Assembly (NCBI GenBank): GCA_030704615.1
Contig: CM060731.1
Span: 90,502,756 to 90,566,755, forward strand
DNA length: 64,000 nucleotides
From: Takakia lepidozioides
Taxonomy: Eukaryota; Streptophyta; Takakiopsida; Takakiales; Takakiaceae
Reading direction: 5' to 3'
In this document: one piece after another, positions 44,340-55,810 of the stretch
How the letters are laid out: each line of letters starts with the position of its first letter
Numbering within the stretch: position 1 is the stretch's first letter
Notes under the pieces: model-generated
What the model was told of the DNA's origin: nothing
The model's input: only the letters and a program-made list of their open reading frames with translations
The model's database searches: none
Program-made: the position numbers and the translations under genes

Positions 44340-47023
44340 CCCTCTCTCCCTCTGTCTCCCTCCCTCCTTGGAATTGGCCGGTTTTATCAGTGTTTTTTTC
44401 ATGTTTTTCCATCTATACCGGATGGACTCTAAACAGTTTTTTCACCCCCCCATAACAATTTTTTATCCATACCGGATGTATTACCTGGGTGAACATTAAA
44501 TTACCTCTAAACTGAGTCTATGATTTTTTCATTCTTCTTTTATTGACTTTCATCCATACCACATGAGTCACCAGAGAATGAGGAATTACCTCTGTAGGGG
44601 TTGACATTGGCATCCTATATTTTTTTTTTTCCATCCATACCGGATGAAAAGTAGCATGATATTAATTCGTTCATTCCTCTTTTATGGCTTTTTTCCGTAC
44701 TGGATGAGGCATTTTTTTGGGGATGTTGAATTACCTGTTAGGATGTGAAACCGATGCTTTGGATGTTATTTACTGTTTTCCATCCTACTGACGAACTTTC
44801 TCCAACGGATGAACTTATTGACTTTTCATCTGAACCGGATGAAATATGCAGCTTATGATGGCCCTGGACTGATCATTAATTACCCTTAATTATGGTTAAT
44901 TAAGGAGTGAAACCCTAAACCCTACCCTACAACCTACTGTTTAAACCTAGCTAACGGATGACATCCGTCGGGTTTCGAAAAATGTGGTGTTGATTACTCA
45001 TCCTGCACGGATGAAAAATTGGGCATGAGCCCTAGGGTGTCTCTCCCGCCGTCAGAAGCACTGCTTGTGCTTCTGAGCTCGCGGGATGAGAGTTATGGCG
45101 TCTGCATTTTGCTGCTACCCTGTTTGTTGCATCGTACCCATGCTGGACGATCTCCTGGGGATGCGCAATGGCGGCGTTTTGTCTATTCTCACAGGCGGGA
45201 GACTATGCTGTGAATGCATTGTCTCTTTCCCTCCTCTGGCTTTTAATTTTTGCAGCGGCGCTTGTGTTGGGAAGTATCTCTCTCTCCCTTCTTAAACCTA
45301 GCAAGAGTGCTTGTATGCTTCACTTCTCCTTAGCTTTGCTGGAGGTGGCTTGCTGGTGGCGATGGCGCACAATTATCTTCCCCAATCGCTCAAGGTGCTT
45401 TTGGTGATTAGGGTTCCTTTTGCTTTATGTCTTTCTCTCTTGCTTTTGAGGTTCTACATCGATGACAAGTGTAGGGGTCTGTGATTCACCTGGGGTTCCA
45501 CAATCCTCACTAACCTGTTGGTTTTTGTGGGGGCTTGTGATGGGACCAGGTGAGAATCCCTACTTGCTTTGAATTCTCTTGAGCTTGCAGATAAGGATGT
45601 GGGCAAAGGGAACCTATTGTGTATGGCGTCCTGACTTGGCTGCTGCCTGCAGCCCCGATTTCGGCCCGCTTGCTCCTGGTTTGGCATGCTAATGCTTACT
45701 TTTGACTTATGTTTTGCTGCCTTTGATGGAGCACTTCAGCCTGGCAGGCTTGTCTCTTGAAGCCCAGCATCTGGACCTTACCTTGTCTTGAATCTTTGAC
45801 AGCATTGCCTATGGATTTTTAAACTAGGTACTGTTCTGGCCTTAAAAGAGGAGTTATGGTTTATGGGTAAAGGCATCAATGGCTGTTAGGTTCTAAGGAT
45901 GAGGAGGCCCTGTTTTTAAAGATGGCAGCCTGATAAGGCAATGACAGGCCTCTTTCAGGCCTGGATTTGGTATGGAATGGAGCATATAGTGAGGTTTTAT
46001 TTGCAAAACCTGGCATAAGCCTCCTGGAAAACAATGGTGGTAAGCTCTACCGGACCTTTGCCAGTGATTATTTGCCTTATTTTTCCATCAGATCAGCCAC
46101 CTGCAATGTATGATTTATTATTTTTTGGCCAAGTGGGCTTGGTCTCGGGCACTCAAAGTGTATGTGTGTCCATATCTTGAAGCAGTAACATGGCAGGCCT
46201 TTCTTCCATGCCAAAATGCCTTACATGATGCATGTCTTGGGGAAATTATACATGGTGTAGAATGAAGTTGCAGTCTGTCTTGTCATGCCCAAGAGTCACT
46301 TGGTTGCATGTTTGGAATCTAATAAACTGCAGGCTGGTCCATTAAGATGCTTGTGTATACATGTCTTGAATCTGTAGTATGGCAGGTTGTTCTTACCTAC
46401 CCAAGGGGCCTTGCATGATGCATGTCTTGGGGTACTTACAAATGGCAAAGAGTGAAGCTGCAATATGTTTTGTCATGCCCAAGAAGTTTACTTGGTTGCA
46501 TGCTTGAAATCTGATTAATTGCAGGCTGGTCCTTCAAGGTACTTGTTTGAACATATCCTGAATCTGTAGTAGAACAGGCTGTTCTTACCTACCCAAGGAG
46601 CCTTGCATGATGCATGTCTTGGGGTACTTACAAATGGCAAAGAGTGAAGCTGCAATATGTTTGTCATGCCCAAGATATTACTTGGTTGCATGTTTGAAAT
46701 CTGGTAAATTGCAGGCTGGTCCTTCAAGGTGCTTGTATGAACATACCCTGAATCTGTACATAACTGGGCAGGCGGTTCCTACCTACCCAAGGAGCCTTGC
46801 ATGGTGCATGTCTTGGGTTACTTACAGGAATTTGAACATGAATAAACCCCGCCCTCCCACCCTGTTTTATCATGATTGAATGGGTGTTGTCACTTGGTCT
46901 GCTATGACAAGACTGGAAGTGTTAGATGGTGCCATGTTTATGGGCTGTTTATGTCTTTAATTGACAATGACCCTAGTAGGGTCTTGTCCATGTCTTGACA
47001 TGACATAAATATCTTCCCACTCT
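44340..47023 (-). repeat. Right arm of the long inverted repeat
   Basis: About 2.68 kb, the inverted partner of 34,849-37,696. At 46.2-46.8 kb it holds four tandem units of about 192 bp, marked by ATGCATGTCTTGGG near 46,228, 46,418 and 46,610 and a variant near 46,803. Individual differences between arms (for example SFLTGGKQCC against SILTGGRLCC in the shared frame at 45086-45295) show that they have diverged a little. The outer tip continues to about 47,290. Confidence 0.85.
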
Positions 47024-47129
47024 CTCCATCTCTTTTGTCTCTCTCCCTCTCCCTCTCTCTTTTTAACTTTTTCTGCACCCTCTCTCCTTATGTGGTTTGT
47101 TTATTTTTATGAGCAGCAAAAAAAAGAGG

Positions 47130-47187
<58 letters not shown>

Positions 47188-47290
47188 AGGAAACAAAAAA
47201 AAAAAAAAAAAAAAAAAAAAAAGGTGGGCGGAGAGTGACAGAGCAAGCTGCTGCTCAGTCACTCCCCCCCCCCCCCCACCTTTCTTTTTT
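47024..47290. repeat. Outer tip of the right arm: (GA)n, poly-A and palindrome
   Basis: Beyond the paired part the family continues with a (GA)n run (about 47,135-47,185), a poly-A tract (about 47,194-47,222), and a near-perfect 32-bp palindrome at 47233-47264. Its arms, GAGTGACAGAGCA and complement, are flanked by GGTGGG on the left and a C-run then CCACC on the right, which extends the symmetry. The same arrangement is at 34.37-34.48 kb, and a related one is at 18.16-18.31 kb. Confidence 0.75.
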
Positions 47291-47569
47291 CCCTTTGTTG
47301 CCCTCGAGACCCCCAGCACTTGCTGCTCTCAGCCCCCACATGCTTGGTTTTTTTTGTTTTTGATCTAGAATGTAGAGGTTGTTTCCTAATGAGGCCAACT
47401 TTTGGGTTTGCATGACAGGTGCCAGGCTTATGGGAAAGAGAAGAAGTCCCTGCCCCAAAGAAAGGGCGGAGAATCCGTTTGCTGTCGGCACATGTGACGC
47501 GCCAGGGCGTCTCACGGTCTACCAGCCCCATCGACAGCCGCAGCCGGAGGGCTCGTCTGCCCCCCCGAG
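47291..47569. other. Spacer between arm tip and LINE copy 3
   Basis: No domain is recognised. The open frames overlapping here on both strands are continuations of neighbouring low-complexity or LINE sequence. Confidence 0.4.
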
Positions 47570-48605
47570 GCCAGTATCCCAATTACCCTCATTCTCTCCT
47601 CCCCACTACATCTTTGCGGACAGTCTCACATTGCTTTTCCTTATTTGTAACCACCTCTTCTGCCCCTCCTCACACCATCACCATCCAGATCGTAACCTTA
47701 TTGTAGCCATAGCCAGACTTGCAATAGACCTAGGCCAACCCATCCACTTCCTGAAAGTCCGCTCACATACCAATATTGTTGGCAATGAGGAGGCTGACCT
47801 CCTCGCTCAAACTGGCATTGTCGAGCCCCTTGTCGATCCCATCAACGATCATATTCACACTACGCACACCCATCCAATTTGGCTAATACACCCAGTCCCA
47901 AAACCCCTAGACCCTAAGCCTATATGTAACCTCCTTACTATCCTCACTAAGGAGGCGGCCAATCAGCAAGCTAGGACATCTATGAGTCACACCAAAATCC
48001 ACATTAAAAAATGGACACTCTCCACTATATTCCATCATAAACTCTCCAACTATTTCTGGCACTCCAAAGCTGCGACCGATGCTCAAATTAGACAAACGCT
48101 TAAATTTTGATACGCTCAATACATGGGCCACCAACGCAAACATGTCTTTTGGCCATGCCTATTTCCCTCACCAAACTGCCCTCTATGCTCTCACACCCAT
48201 CAGGTTAGAGACACATGGCCGCATCTTTTGAGCCAATGTACCCACCCGGTCATCCACGACCTAGTCATCCACGACCTACATATAACCCGTCATAACCAAG
48301 CAGTCTGGCACATCCACAAACTCCTTATGCAACGCTCCGAAACCCGCTGGTTCTCACTCCTCAATGCAGGCACCTACCAAGGTAAACCTCCAGACCATAC
48401 TGTCCCACCATGGCTACTCCCATGCATGTGTCCGCGCTCTCCTTGCACCTGTCCTGCCAGGCTATGCCCTGACATCCTGCTTGTTCACGGCCTACCCATC
48501 AATACCCAGCCACCTACCTCCCCATCCTCACATATCACCATCTATTTTGTCGAATTCACATACTGCCATGATCGCTACCCCACCTCCTCCATTTTAACAA
48601 AATGA
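47570..48605 (+). pseudogene. LINE 3' region: RNase H end and zinc-binding tail, copy 3
   Basis: One frame to the TGA at 48603-48605 with a single internal TGA at 48108-48110. It starts inside RNase H (PHYIFADSLTLLFLICNH), continues with LKVRSHTNIVGNEEADLLAQ, a linker (SHTKIHIKKWTLSTIFHHKL), and the zinc-binding tail CPLCSHTHQVRDTWPHLLSQ. A 5-residue duplication, VIHDLVIHDL, is unique to this copy. It is truncated at its 5' end near 47,570. It is on the opposite strand to the two copies at 24.5-26.9 kb. Confidence 0.75.
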
Positions 48606-48619
48606 CAAAAGTATGCACC

Positions 48620-51094
48620 ACTTACCCTTGCTATCCGTCGCAGGGGCTGGAATAACGGAGAGATGCGGTTTATGAACAAGCGGTTGGCGCAGAAGCAACA
48701 AGGTTCTTATCTATCTCTTAAATTGTTGGAAGCTACAATTGGAACCATGCAGGGAATTAAGTATAAGTGGGCAGATTTTGTTGCCGCCTGAATGCATGAG
48801 GAGTTGGGTTTGAGGAAACGATCGCCCAAAATTGTACCTTTGCACTGTAGCAGTTATCTAACAGCGGTTATACAGAAACAATTAGGGATCACAACATTGA
48901 GAGAGAAGGAGATTTTTGGTGGTGTAAGGATTACTAATGTCAAATCATTCGAGACGACTGTCCAGAAACCATTGGCAGAAAAGAAGTATGAAGCCGCAAC
49001 TGACAACCTGTTACTGAGAAAGGGGAATGTTCTAAGAGTGTACAGGAAGGAGCTCTCATAAAGGAGATGAGCAGTTCTTGACCAGAGATGCCAACGGTAT
49101 AAAGGGAATGAATTCGCAGAGGCAGCACAACAGGGAGATCATGTCCGCAGTGTACCACTTACATCAGGCATATTTGATCATGAAGAAGAAAGAGGCAGAA
49201 TTGATAGAAGCAGCGAATAAGGCGCAGAAGAGGATGAATGATGAAAAGGCCAAAGTATCACGGTATGTTTAGTTTGCAATAGTACAAGAAGAAGGAGTTT
49301 CAAGCGGCACACACTCGTCACTATGAGGAGATAGTACAATGCAAGGAGGATCAAAGAAATTATCGATGGAGGTTGAGGACTTTGAAAAGCAAGTAGCAAA
49401 ATTGCAAGAATGTAAACAGAACTAGGAAGTGTCAGGAAGAATTGTTGGAAGCCAAGAAGCAATTGCAATTTGTCATCAAGAGGTGGAGCGCATAATAAGG
49501 CCTGGTTAGATGGTGAGGGTAAGGTTGAAATGAGGGAAGAGGTTGTGCACCTGAGAGGAAGACTTAAGGCCTGTGAGCAAAAATCAGAGAAGAGACATAC
49601 TGCAGATGAGGGACAATGTTCCAGGAAATATAAAGAAGAGTGAGAATGGAGAAGTATTAGATTACGATAGTGAGTTTGAAATCTCAGGCAGAGGAGAGCC
49701 TAATGGATATGGCTGAGAGATTAATCCATTGAAGGAGCAAAATGCCTGCGGCTAATTCATTGGCAGAGGCTTATGATTTCGGATGCCTGTTTGTTGAGAG
49801 CCATTTTTGGGTAGCCAGCGAAACAAACCCAGTTTGGCACCAGTGTGTGGTCCTTGGGATTGAGAACCTATTGGCGGAGATGATCTTAAGAGGGCATATT
49901 ATGGTTGAGGACCCTTCACTGAGGTGTTCGTGGAGGTGGGTGATCTAGGCGGGACTAACTTTCATGTACTACAAATAGTTTGGAACGCAACTTGGAAGCA
50001 AGAATCTTGAGAGCGAACCCAGAGTTACTGCGTACTGGGTTTGCGTCAAATAGGACACATGAGCTGGAGGAGATGAACACCGACCAAAACAAGAGGAATT
50101 GCAAATGGCATGCCCATTACAGTGCAGTTGATGAAAGATATTACAGTTCCACACTTGTTGCAAACCATGATTCATAACACTTATCATAGGATTCGGGAGA
50201 GAGGTACAGTTGATCTGCCTGCTGTGGCTTACATATTTTTCTAACAATAATGTGGGGTGCAAAGTTGATGAGATGGTGCAGTTGTCTTCTTGGTCAAATA
50301 TTTAGGAGAAGGTTGGACCCAGGGTATGGAATGGAAACTCATGAGCCCAATAAAATTGTTCAATTGATACAATCACGTCCGGAGCTCAAGATGCCACTCA
50401 ATTGGCTTTATCCTTTGTTCGTGGGTAAATATCATATGTGCTTTGATGATCGGGAGGCGCGGCCATATCCGAAATGGGAAGTAGTGCTTTGGATGGGAAG
50501 AGACTACCATCAAACAATGAAGAAAGAGGAAATGGTTCAATTGGGAGAACGGGAAATGGCAGAAGAGAGAGAACCCATTCCTCATTCTATTTTGCAAGAA
50601 TGGTCTTTTTGTAAGTGTGCAAGAAGGGGAAAATGGAAGGAAGGAGAGACTATGACTACAATACCCTATAATTGGCCATGGATTTTTTTGGCAACTTTGA
50701 CACTCCAGAGAGTTCTTACAATGCTTATGCTGCATTTCAAGCAATTCATTCGATTCATCTCGATCCATTTTGTTTTTAGGCTTCGATGTTTGCCGGGGTG
50801 TTGGCTCATCGGTGTTCAAATTACGCAGTAGCTTTCAATGTCAATGTGAGGCAATTGAATAAGTACGAGTTTCAACTATTGGCTAAGGTGCACTATCATC
50901 AGACGAAGATCATCAGAATTTTGGAGCTGATGTGCCTCACTGGGTTTATTATTGGTGCAGATGGGACCTTATATGATGAGAGCGGGAAGAATCGTCATGA
51001 TGTCCTACATACTTTTTATGGTTGGCAAAAGCAGCAGAACCCAAATCTTAGGCATAGGTCGGAGGAGCCTGTTTGCAAGAGATCAAGATATTAG
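48620..51094 (+). pseudogene. Decayed coding stretch of unknown family
   Basis: A series of frames reads like one former protein. Near 48,660-49,061: NGEMRFMNKRLAQKQQGSYL, a TGA at about 48,789-48,791, then SYLTAVIQKQLGITTLREKE. Near 49,100-49,700 the frames are rich in Glu, Lys and Gln with heptad-like spacing (MKKKEAELIEAANKAQKRMN), suggesting a coiled coil. Near 50,250-50,700: LNWLYPLFVGKYHMCFDDRE. The last piece (50786-51094) reads AFNVNVRQLNKYEFQLLAKV, and ends at a TAG. I do not recognise the family. A decayed gag or a plant-mobile-domain-like protein is possible. Confidence 0.4.
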
Positions 51095-52484
51095 GAAGTA
51101 TAGAGGTAGTGTTTGCCGGGGCGCTACACATGTAGGAGTGGGGCTATGTAGAATAATGGTTATTTTCTATTTTGTAGAACAAATGTTTAGAAAGCTAAGT
51201 AGAAGACATTGAAATATGAATATAGAATTATTTGGGTTTTATTGAGTAAAATTGCAAAATCATCCAATTGGATGTAAATTGGGTAGAATGGGATGTAGAA
51301 TTGGATGAAAAATTAGGGATGGACAAAATAAAATTAGATGATAAATGGGATGAATAATTTGGTAGTTAGAATTAGAATTGGGTAGTTAGAATTGGGAGAT
51401 TCGGCTGAACACGATGAATCTAGAGTAGTGATATAAAAAGGGTGAATGTGAGATAGAAGTTGTCATTTGAGCAAGAGTGCCCAGGCCCTAGCACTACGAG
51501 GCTAGTCTGTTGCTTCCAATTCTTAGCAATAGAGATTTAGTATTCAAGAGATGATAGTGAGTCCAGAGACCTGAGAGAGCAGGCTCTATATTATTTAATA
51601 ATGTGTGAAGAGAGAGAAGTAAGCATTATTTTGTATAAGAGTTGGATTGAATTTTATCAAGTGGATTTGGTTGAATGATTCTACGAAGTAAATGAAGAGA
51701 TGTTTTATATTAATTCAAAGGAGTGATATGTAGATTATTGGAGAAGAAATTGACTATGGAGAAGGAGAATTGAATAATTAATTGTGTTATTTTATTGGTG
51801 ATAACTTATTGAATGCTTATTGGGATTAATTGATCGTGACATAGCTTTTCCTTTGGGTTGTTTGTGCAAGTGCTGAATCAGGCGAGGAGCCCAGGGAAGG
51901 CATTGAAGGGGGAGATACGGGGCTTGGCCCCTCTCCGGCAGCCATTTCCCCCCAGAAGCGCACAGTGTCTCCTTGCCCATGTCGTCCAAAGGTATTTTCC
52001 ACGTGCCTACTATCAATTAAACTTTACTTGTTTTGCTACTCCAGGCCTCATGTGGTCATGCCCTAACTTGGCATTACCTCGTTTTTACCAGACTCGCAAG
52101 ACACAAACGAAGAAGAGCAGCAGAAGGGAGACATAGGAGACTGTGGTGACGTCGATTTCGTAAGCATTCATAGGGTTGTGGCCGATCCTACCAAATTATG
52201 GTACGTGTTCGTCAAGTATTCACTTCGGTTACCTACTTGTCATGTAGTGTTTGTCCCAGCAGCTTGGTGATGTGGACGCTCTGAAGCCCCTCTTCCATAG
52301 TATTGGACAGCCGTCCAGTTGTGGTTTTTGTGCTTGTCCTTGGCAACAATGTTGGATCTGCTGCTTTGAACGACCTTTAGTCAGCGGAGTAGTGTGTTGG
52401 TTGACAAAGTGAAGCAGTTCCAACGGGCGGCAAATGGCATTTTGTTGTTGTCAAGGTAGTATTTGATTCGTATGTGTAGAGTAG
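51095..52484. other. Unassigned sequence
   Basis: From 51,200 to 51,840 the DNA is AT-rich with many reiterated GGATG/TTGGATGAA and AATTGGGTAG words, a possible decayed repeat. From 51,840 to 52,484 no gene is recognised; this stretch may hold the 5' region of the gypsy gag remnant, but no LTR or primer site could be found. Confidence 0.4.
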
Positions 52485-54440
52485 TTGAGGACAGAGAAGT
52501 TGAGGAGCTTGCAAAAGTTCCAGAGGAAGCCTACTGAGAGTTTGAGAGAGGCTTTTCCTCGCATGAGGCGCTTGATTAATGTAACCCAAGGGGTTACGGA
52601 GGCTCAGGCAGTCCAATTCTGGTATGGGATATTGGACAAGGAGCTGAGGAGAAGGGTGCAGGAGGCAACTCTCCTACAAGCGGCCCAACCACCTTAGCAA
52701 ATGTGTTTTTGCTGGCAGAGTGGATAGAGCTCAACATGGTGGAGGAACGAGTGGTCATGGTGGGATTTGCTAAAGAGGCACCACGGGGTAGTGGTACTCC
52801 TAGTCAGTCACTACCTCAACGTGCTCAAGGCAACAAGAGGGCTCAGGTGAAGCCCAGGGAAGGGCAGAGAGGACCTCAGATGCAGGGGTCTCTCCCTTCA
52901 TTTGCAAGCCAACCACGGGCGGATGTGGTGTGTTGGACATATGGAGGACCCCATGTCAAGAAGGATTACCCAGAGGGAGGCAATGGTTTGGCACCGGCAC
53001 AGCCCGCACAGTTGCAGTGTGGGCATTGTGGCAAGTACGGGCATGGAGAGGCCCAGTGCTATGGTTTGCATCTTGAATTGCGCCCATGCCAATTCCAAGG
53101 GGACAATGGTGTCCGGGGGCGAGGTGGAGCAGCCCAGAGAGGACGAGGTGGCCATGCACGAGGTGCAGACAAAGGGCAAGCTCAACATGGCCAAGGACGC
53201 GGAGGTCAGGGTGTTGACCAAGCATGGCCAACGGCTTCAAGCAGCTAGAGCAGAGGCTCTCTGCCATGGCCACAGCTCAGGTGGTACCGGCTCCAAGGCC
53301 GGATGGTCCACCTTCTGCTCCTGAGGGAGAAGACATGGGAGGCATGGGATTCATGTGCGGGGCAGCACTACCACTAGTGAGGGGTGCCACTACCACTACC
53401 ACTATGGGTGGGGCACCACTACCACTAGTGAGGGGGTGCCACTACCTACCACTGTGGGTGGGGCACCACTACCACAATGTCGGGCCAGCACTACCACTCC
53501 ACTATGTGTGGGGCAGGACTACCACTAGTGCAAGTGGAGTCAGCTGCGGCAGTGACTCCAGGAGCAGCACGAGTTCCTGAGCCACGAGGTGCGGAGTTGA
53601 GTTGGATCCACAACGTGGGGAGGCAAGCCGTAAGGCCAGGCTTCCTCAGTCATTCACATGGGCGGAGACAATGTCGATGCCGTCCATGGCACCTATTTCT
53701 CACCCGACTGTTAACGAGGCGGAGGTTACTATGCCATTGGAGAGCTACACGGGCAGCACCACTACCTAGTGTTGCCAAGGCCGTAGGCAGCTAGTGTGCT
53801 GCTAGGGGCGGCCACATTGTGTGCCAGGCTCTATTGTTCTCCGGCTATTATGATTGCGACGCCGGGGGTAAGACCAGCTGAGGTGTTCAGGCTGGCATCT
53901 ACACTATGTGAGAGTGGGAGGTTACTTCATCTTCTGCGGAGATAGTGGGAGGTGTATTGCCGGAGGGATCCTCGGATATGAGGGTCAAGAAGACTGCCAT
54001 AGCGGCACCATGGCAAGCTGCAACTGCCAAGTTGGCGGAGCTGCCAGCTAGGCCAGCCATTGAGCGCGCCATGGTGACACCTGGAGTTGTCATGTTAGAC
54101 AACCAGGATGACATTTTTTGTTTGAGTGGACCGGCAGGCAAGAGGTACCGGCAACTGCGAGTCTTGTTGGACTCGGGAGCTCAGCCATTGATGCTGGCAG
54201 AGTTTCTATTGCAGCTTGGGGGCCTCACGGAGGCGGATATGAGCCGTGCCCTCTCCAGATACAGACCTCTCTTGGAGGATCAGAGCAGGCACGGGGCATG
54301 ACACGGCATGAGTTGGCTATCAGACTACAGTCGGATCATCCTACAGATGGCTCAGTGATGAGAGCCAAGGCCATTGTGACAGACGCGGTCTCATACAATG
54401 TCTTTTGGCCCGAGCTCCCTCTATACGTACACTAGACACT
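52485..54440 (+). pseudogene. Ty3/gypsy gag and protease remnant
   Basis: In order: gag core (FQRKPTESLREAFPRMRRLI, 52485-52697), a one-base frameshift, LANVFLLAEWIELNMVEE, then two zinc knuckles at about 52.94-53.07 kb. The first is degenerate, with Tyr for Cys (CWTYGGPHVKKD); the second is a good CCHC (CGHCGKYGHGEAQC). A Thr/Pro minisatellite at about 53,360-53,530 follows, then an aspartic protease with an intact active-site motif (LRVLLDSGAQPLMLAEFLLQ). The frames are broken in several places. RT and RNase H are missing; an integrase fragment follows. Such proteins build and mature the retrotransposon particle. Confidence 0.75.
53360..53530. repeat. Minisatellite inside the gag-protease region
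   Basis: About four degenerate units of 50-57 bp built from GGGGCA.CACTACCACTA and GTGAGGGG words. It would encode Pro/Thr/His/Tyr-rich filler in any frame and has probably expanded by slippage. Confidence 0.75.
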
Positions 54441-54472
54441 TGAGCCAATTTGGAGCTAGTTAAAAGGGGTTC

Positions 54473-54775
54473 ATGTATGAGAACATACTTACACGATTTG
54501 GCTGTCCCCTGGAATTTATCAGTGAGCAGGGAAGTCACTTCATTAATAAGACCATTGAACTATTAACTAAAGAGTTCATGATTGTGCATAGGAAGAGTAC
54601 GACTTATTACCCACAGGGTAATGGGCAGGCAGAGGCTACCAACAAAATACTATGTACTATCTTGGCTAAGATAGTCAATGCAAACAGAACAGATTGGGAT
54701 ACAAAGCTGCTGACAGCTTTGTGGTCATACAGGACCTCATATAAAGTCACCACTAAGTATACACCATCCTATTTT
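54473..54775 (+). pseudogene. Gypsy integrase fragment
   Basis: The frame reads NILTRFGCPLEFISEQGSHF, then STTYYPQGNGQAEATNKILC, matching the second and third catalytic blocks of a gypsy integrase. The usual catalytic Asp of the SDQG/SDRG motif is replaced by Glu (ISEQG), while the final Glu is present. It ends abruptly at about 54,770-54,775, where arm-family sequence begins. The 3' part is almost identical to the fragment inside the left arm at 35.1 kb. Confidence 0.75.
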
Positions 54776-55810
54776 AAACCCTGCCACGGATGGAATCCGT
54801 CAGGGTAGAAGGATGTGTTCTACTGTTTTTCATCCACGGATGAAAAATCAGGGGAAAAAACCCTATGGTGTCTCTCCCGCTGTCAGAAGCACGCGATGTG
54901 CTTTTGAGTTCGCAGGGAGAGTGTTATGGCGGACGTGCTTTGGTGGCTGCCTCGTTTGTGGTGTCGTTCCCGTGCTGGACGAGCGCCTGGGGGGGGCGCA
55001 AAGGCGCGCCCTTGTCTCTCTTGCAGCGGGAAACTCTGTTGTGAATGCAGTGGCATCTTCCTTCCTCTGGCTTTTAAGTTTAGCAAGGGCATTTGTGCTA
55101 GGAAGTCTCTCTCCCTCCTTTCTATTGCCTTGCGAGTTTGCCTGCTTTGCTTCATTGCTCATATGCTTTGTAGAGGCGGCTTGCTGCGGGTGATGATGGC
55201 GCATAACCCTCTTCCCCAATCGCTTAAGGTGCCTTTGGAGTTTAGGGATTCTCATGTTCTTATCTTCTTCTCTTGCTTTTGAGTTTCTTAGTTGACATCG
55301 ATCACAATTGTGAGGGTCTGTGATTCACGCTGGGGTTCCACAATCCTCACTAATCCGTTGATTTTGTGGGGGCTTGTGATGGGACCAGGTGAGGATCCTC
55401 ACCTACTTTGAAGTTTCTTGAGCATGCAGATTGGGATATGGGCTGAGGAGACCTATGGGTTTGTGCGCTATGAGGTGGCTGCTGCCTGCAGCCCCGATTT
55501 CAACCCGACTGCCCCTGGCTTGACATGCTACAGCCTGCGTTCTGGCCTTTGTCGTTCTGCCGCCGATGCGCAGCTCGGCCTGACTGGCCTGTTTCCTGAG
55601 ACTTGCATACAAACCATACCCTACCTTTTGATCTTTGACAGCAAGGCCTGTGGATTATTAAGCTAGGTTGTAAGTTCTTTTGGCCAAAGAGGATCTGGTT
55701 TTTGGTGGTATGTTTTTTGGCGGTTTTGGTGTGTCTATGGACATGGTGGCCTTGAAGTTTATGGCGGCAGCCTGGTAGGGTACTGCCCTGCTCTTTTTCA
55801 GGTATTTTAG
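54776..55810 (-). mobile_element. Arm fragment (e) of the long-inverted-repeat family
   Basis: Sequence in the same orientation as the right arm at 44.9-45.98 kb, from ACGGATG words and GGTGTCTCTCCCGCYGTCAG at about 54,868 through TGATGGGACCAGGTGAG near 55,377 to TTTTTCAGG near 55,802. It covers only the inner-to-middle part of an arm. No RT gene or second arm is attached. Confidence 0.7.

Noticed and set aside
46200-46820. Regularly spaced repeats that could be mistaken for a CRISPR-like array
   Set aside because: The units are about 192-bp direct tandem copies with no short-repeat/unique-spacer pattern, in eukaryotic DNA.
47090-47368. Open frames through the (GA)n and poly-A tip of the right arm
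   Set aside because: Arg/Glu and Lys runs are direct products of the simple repeats.
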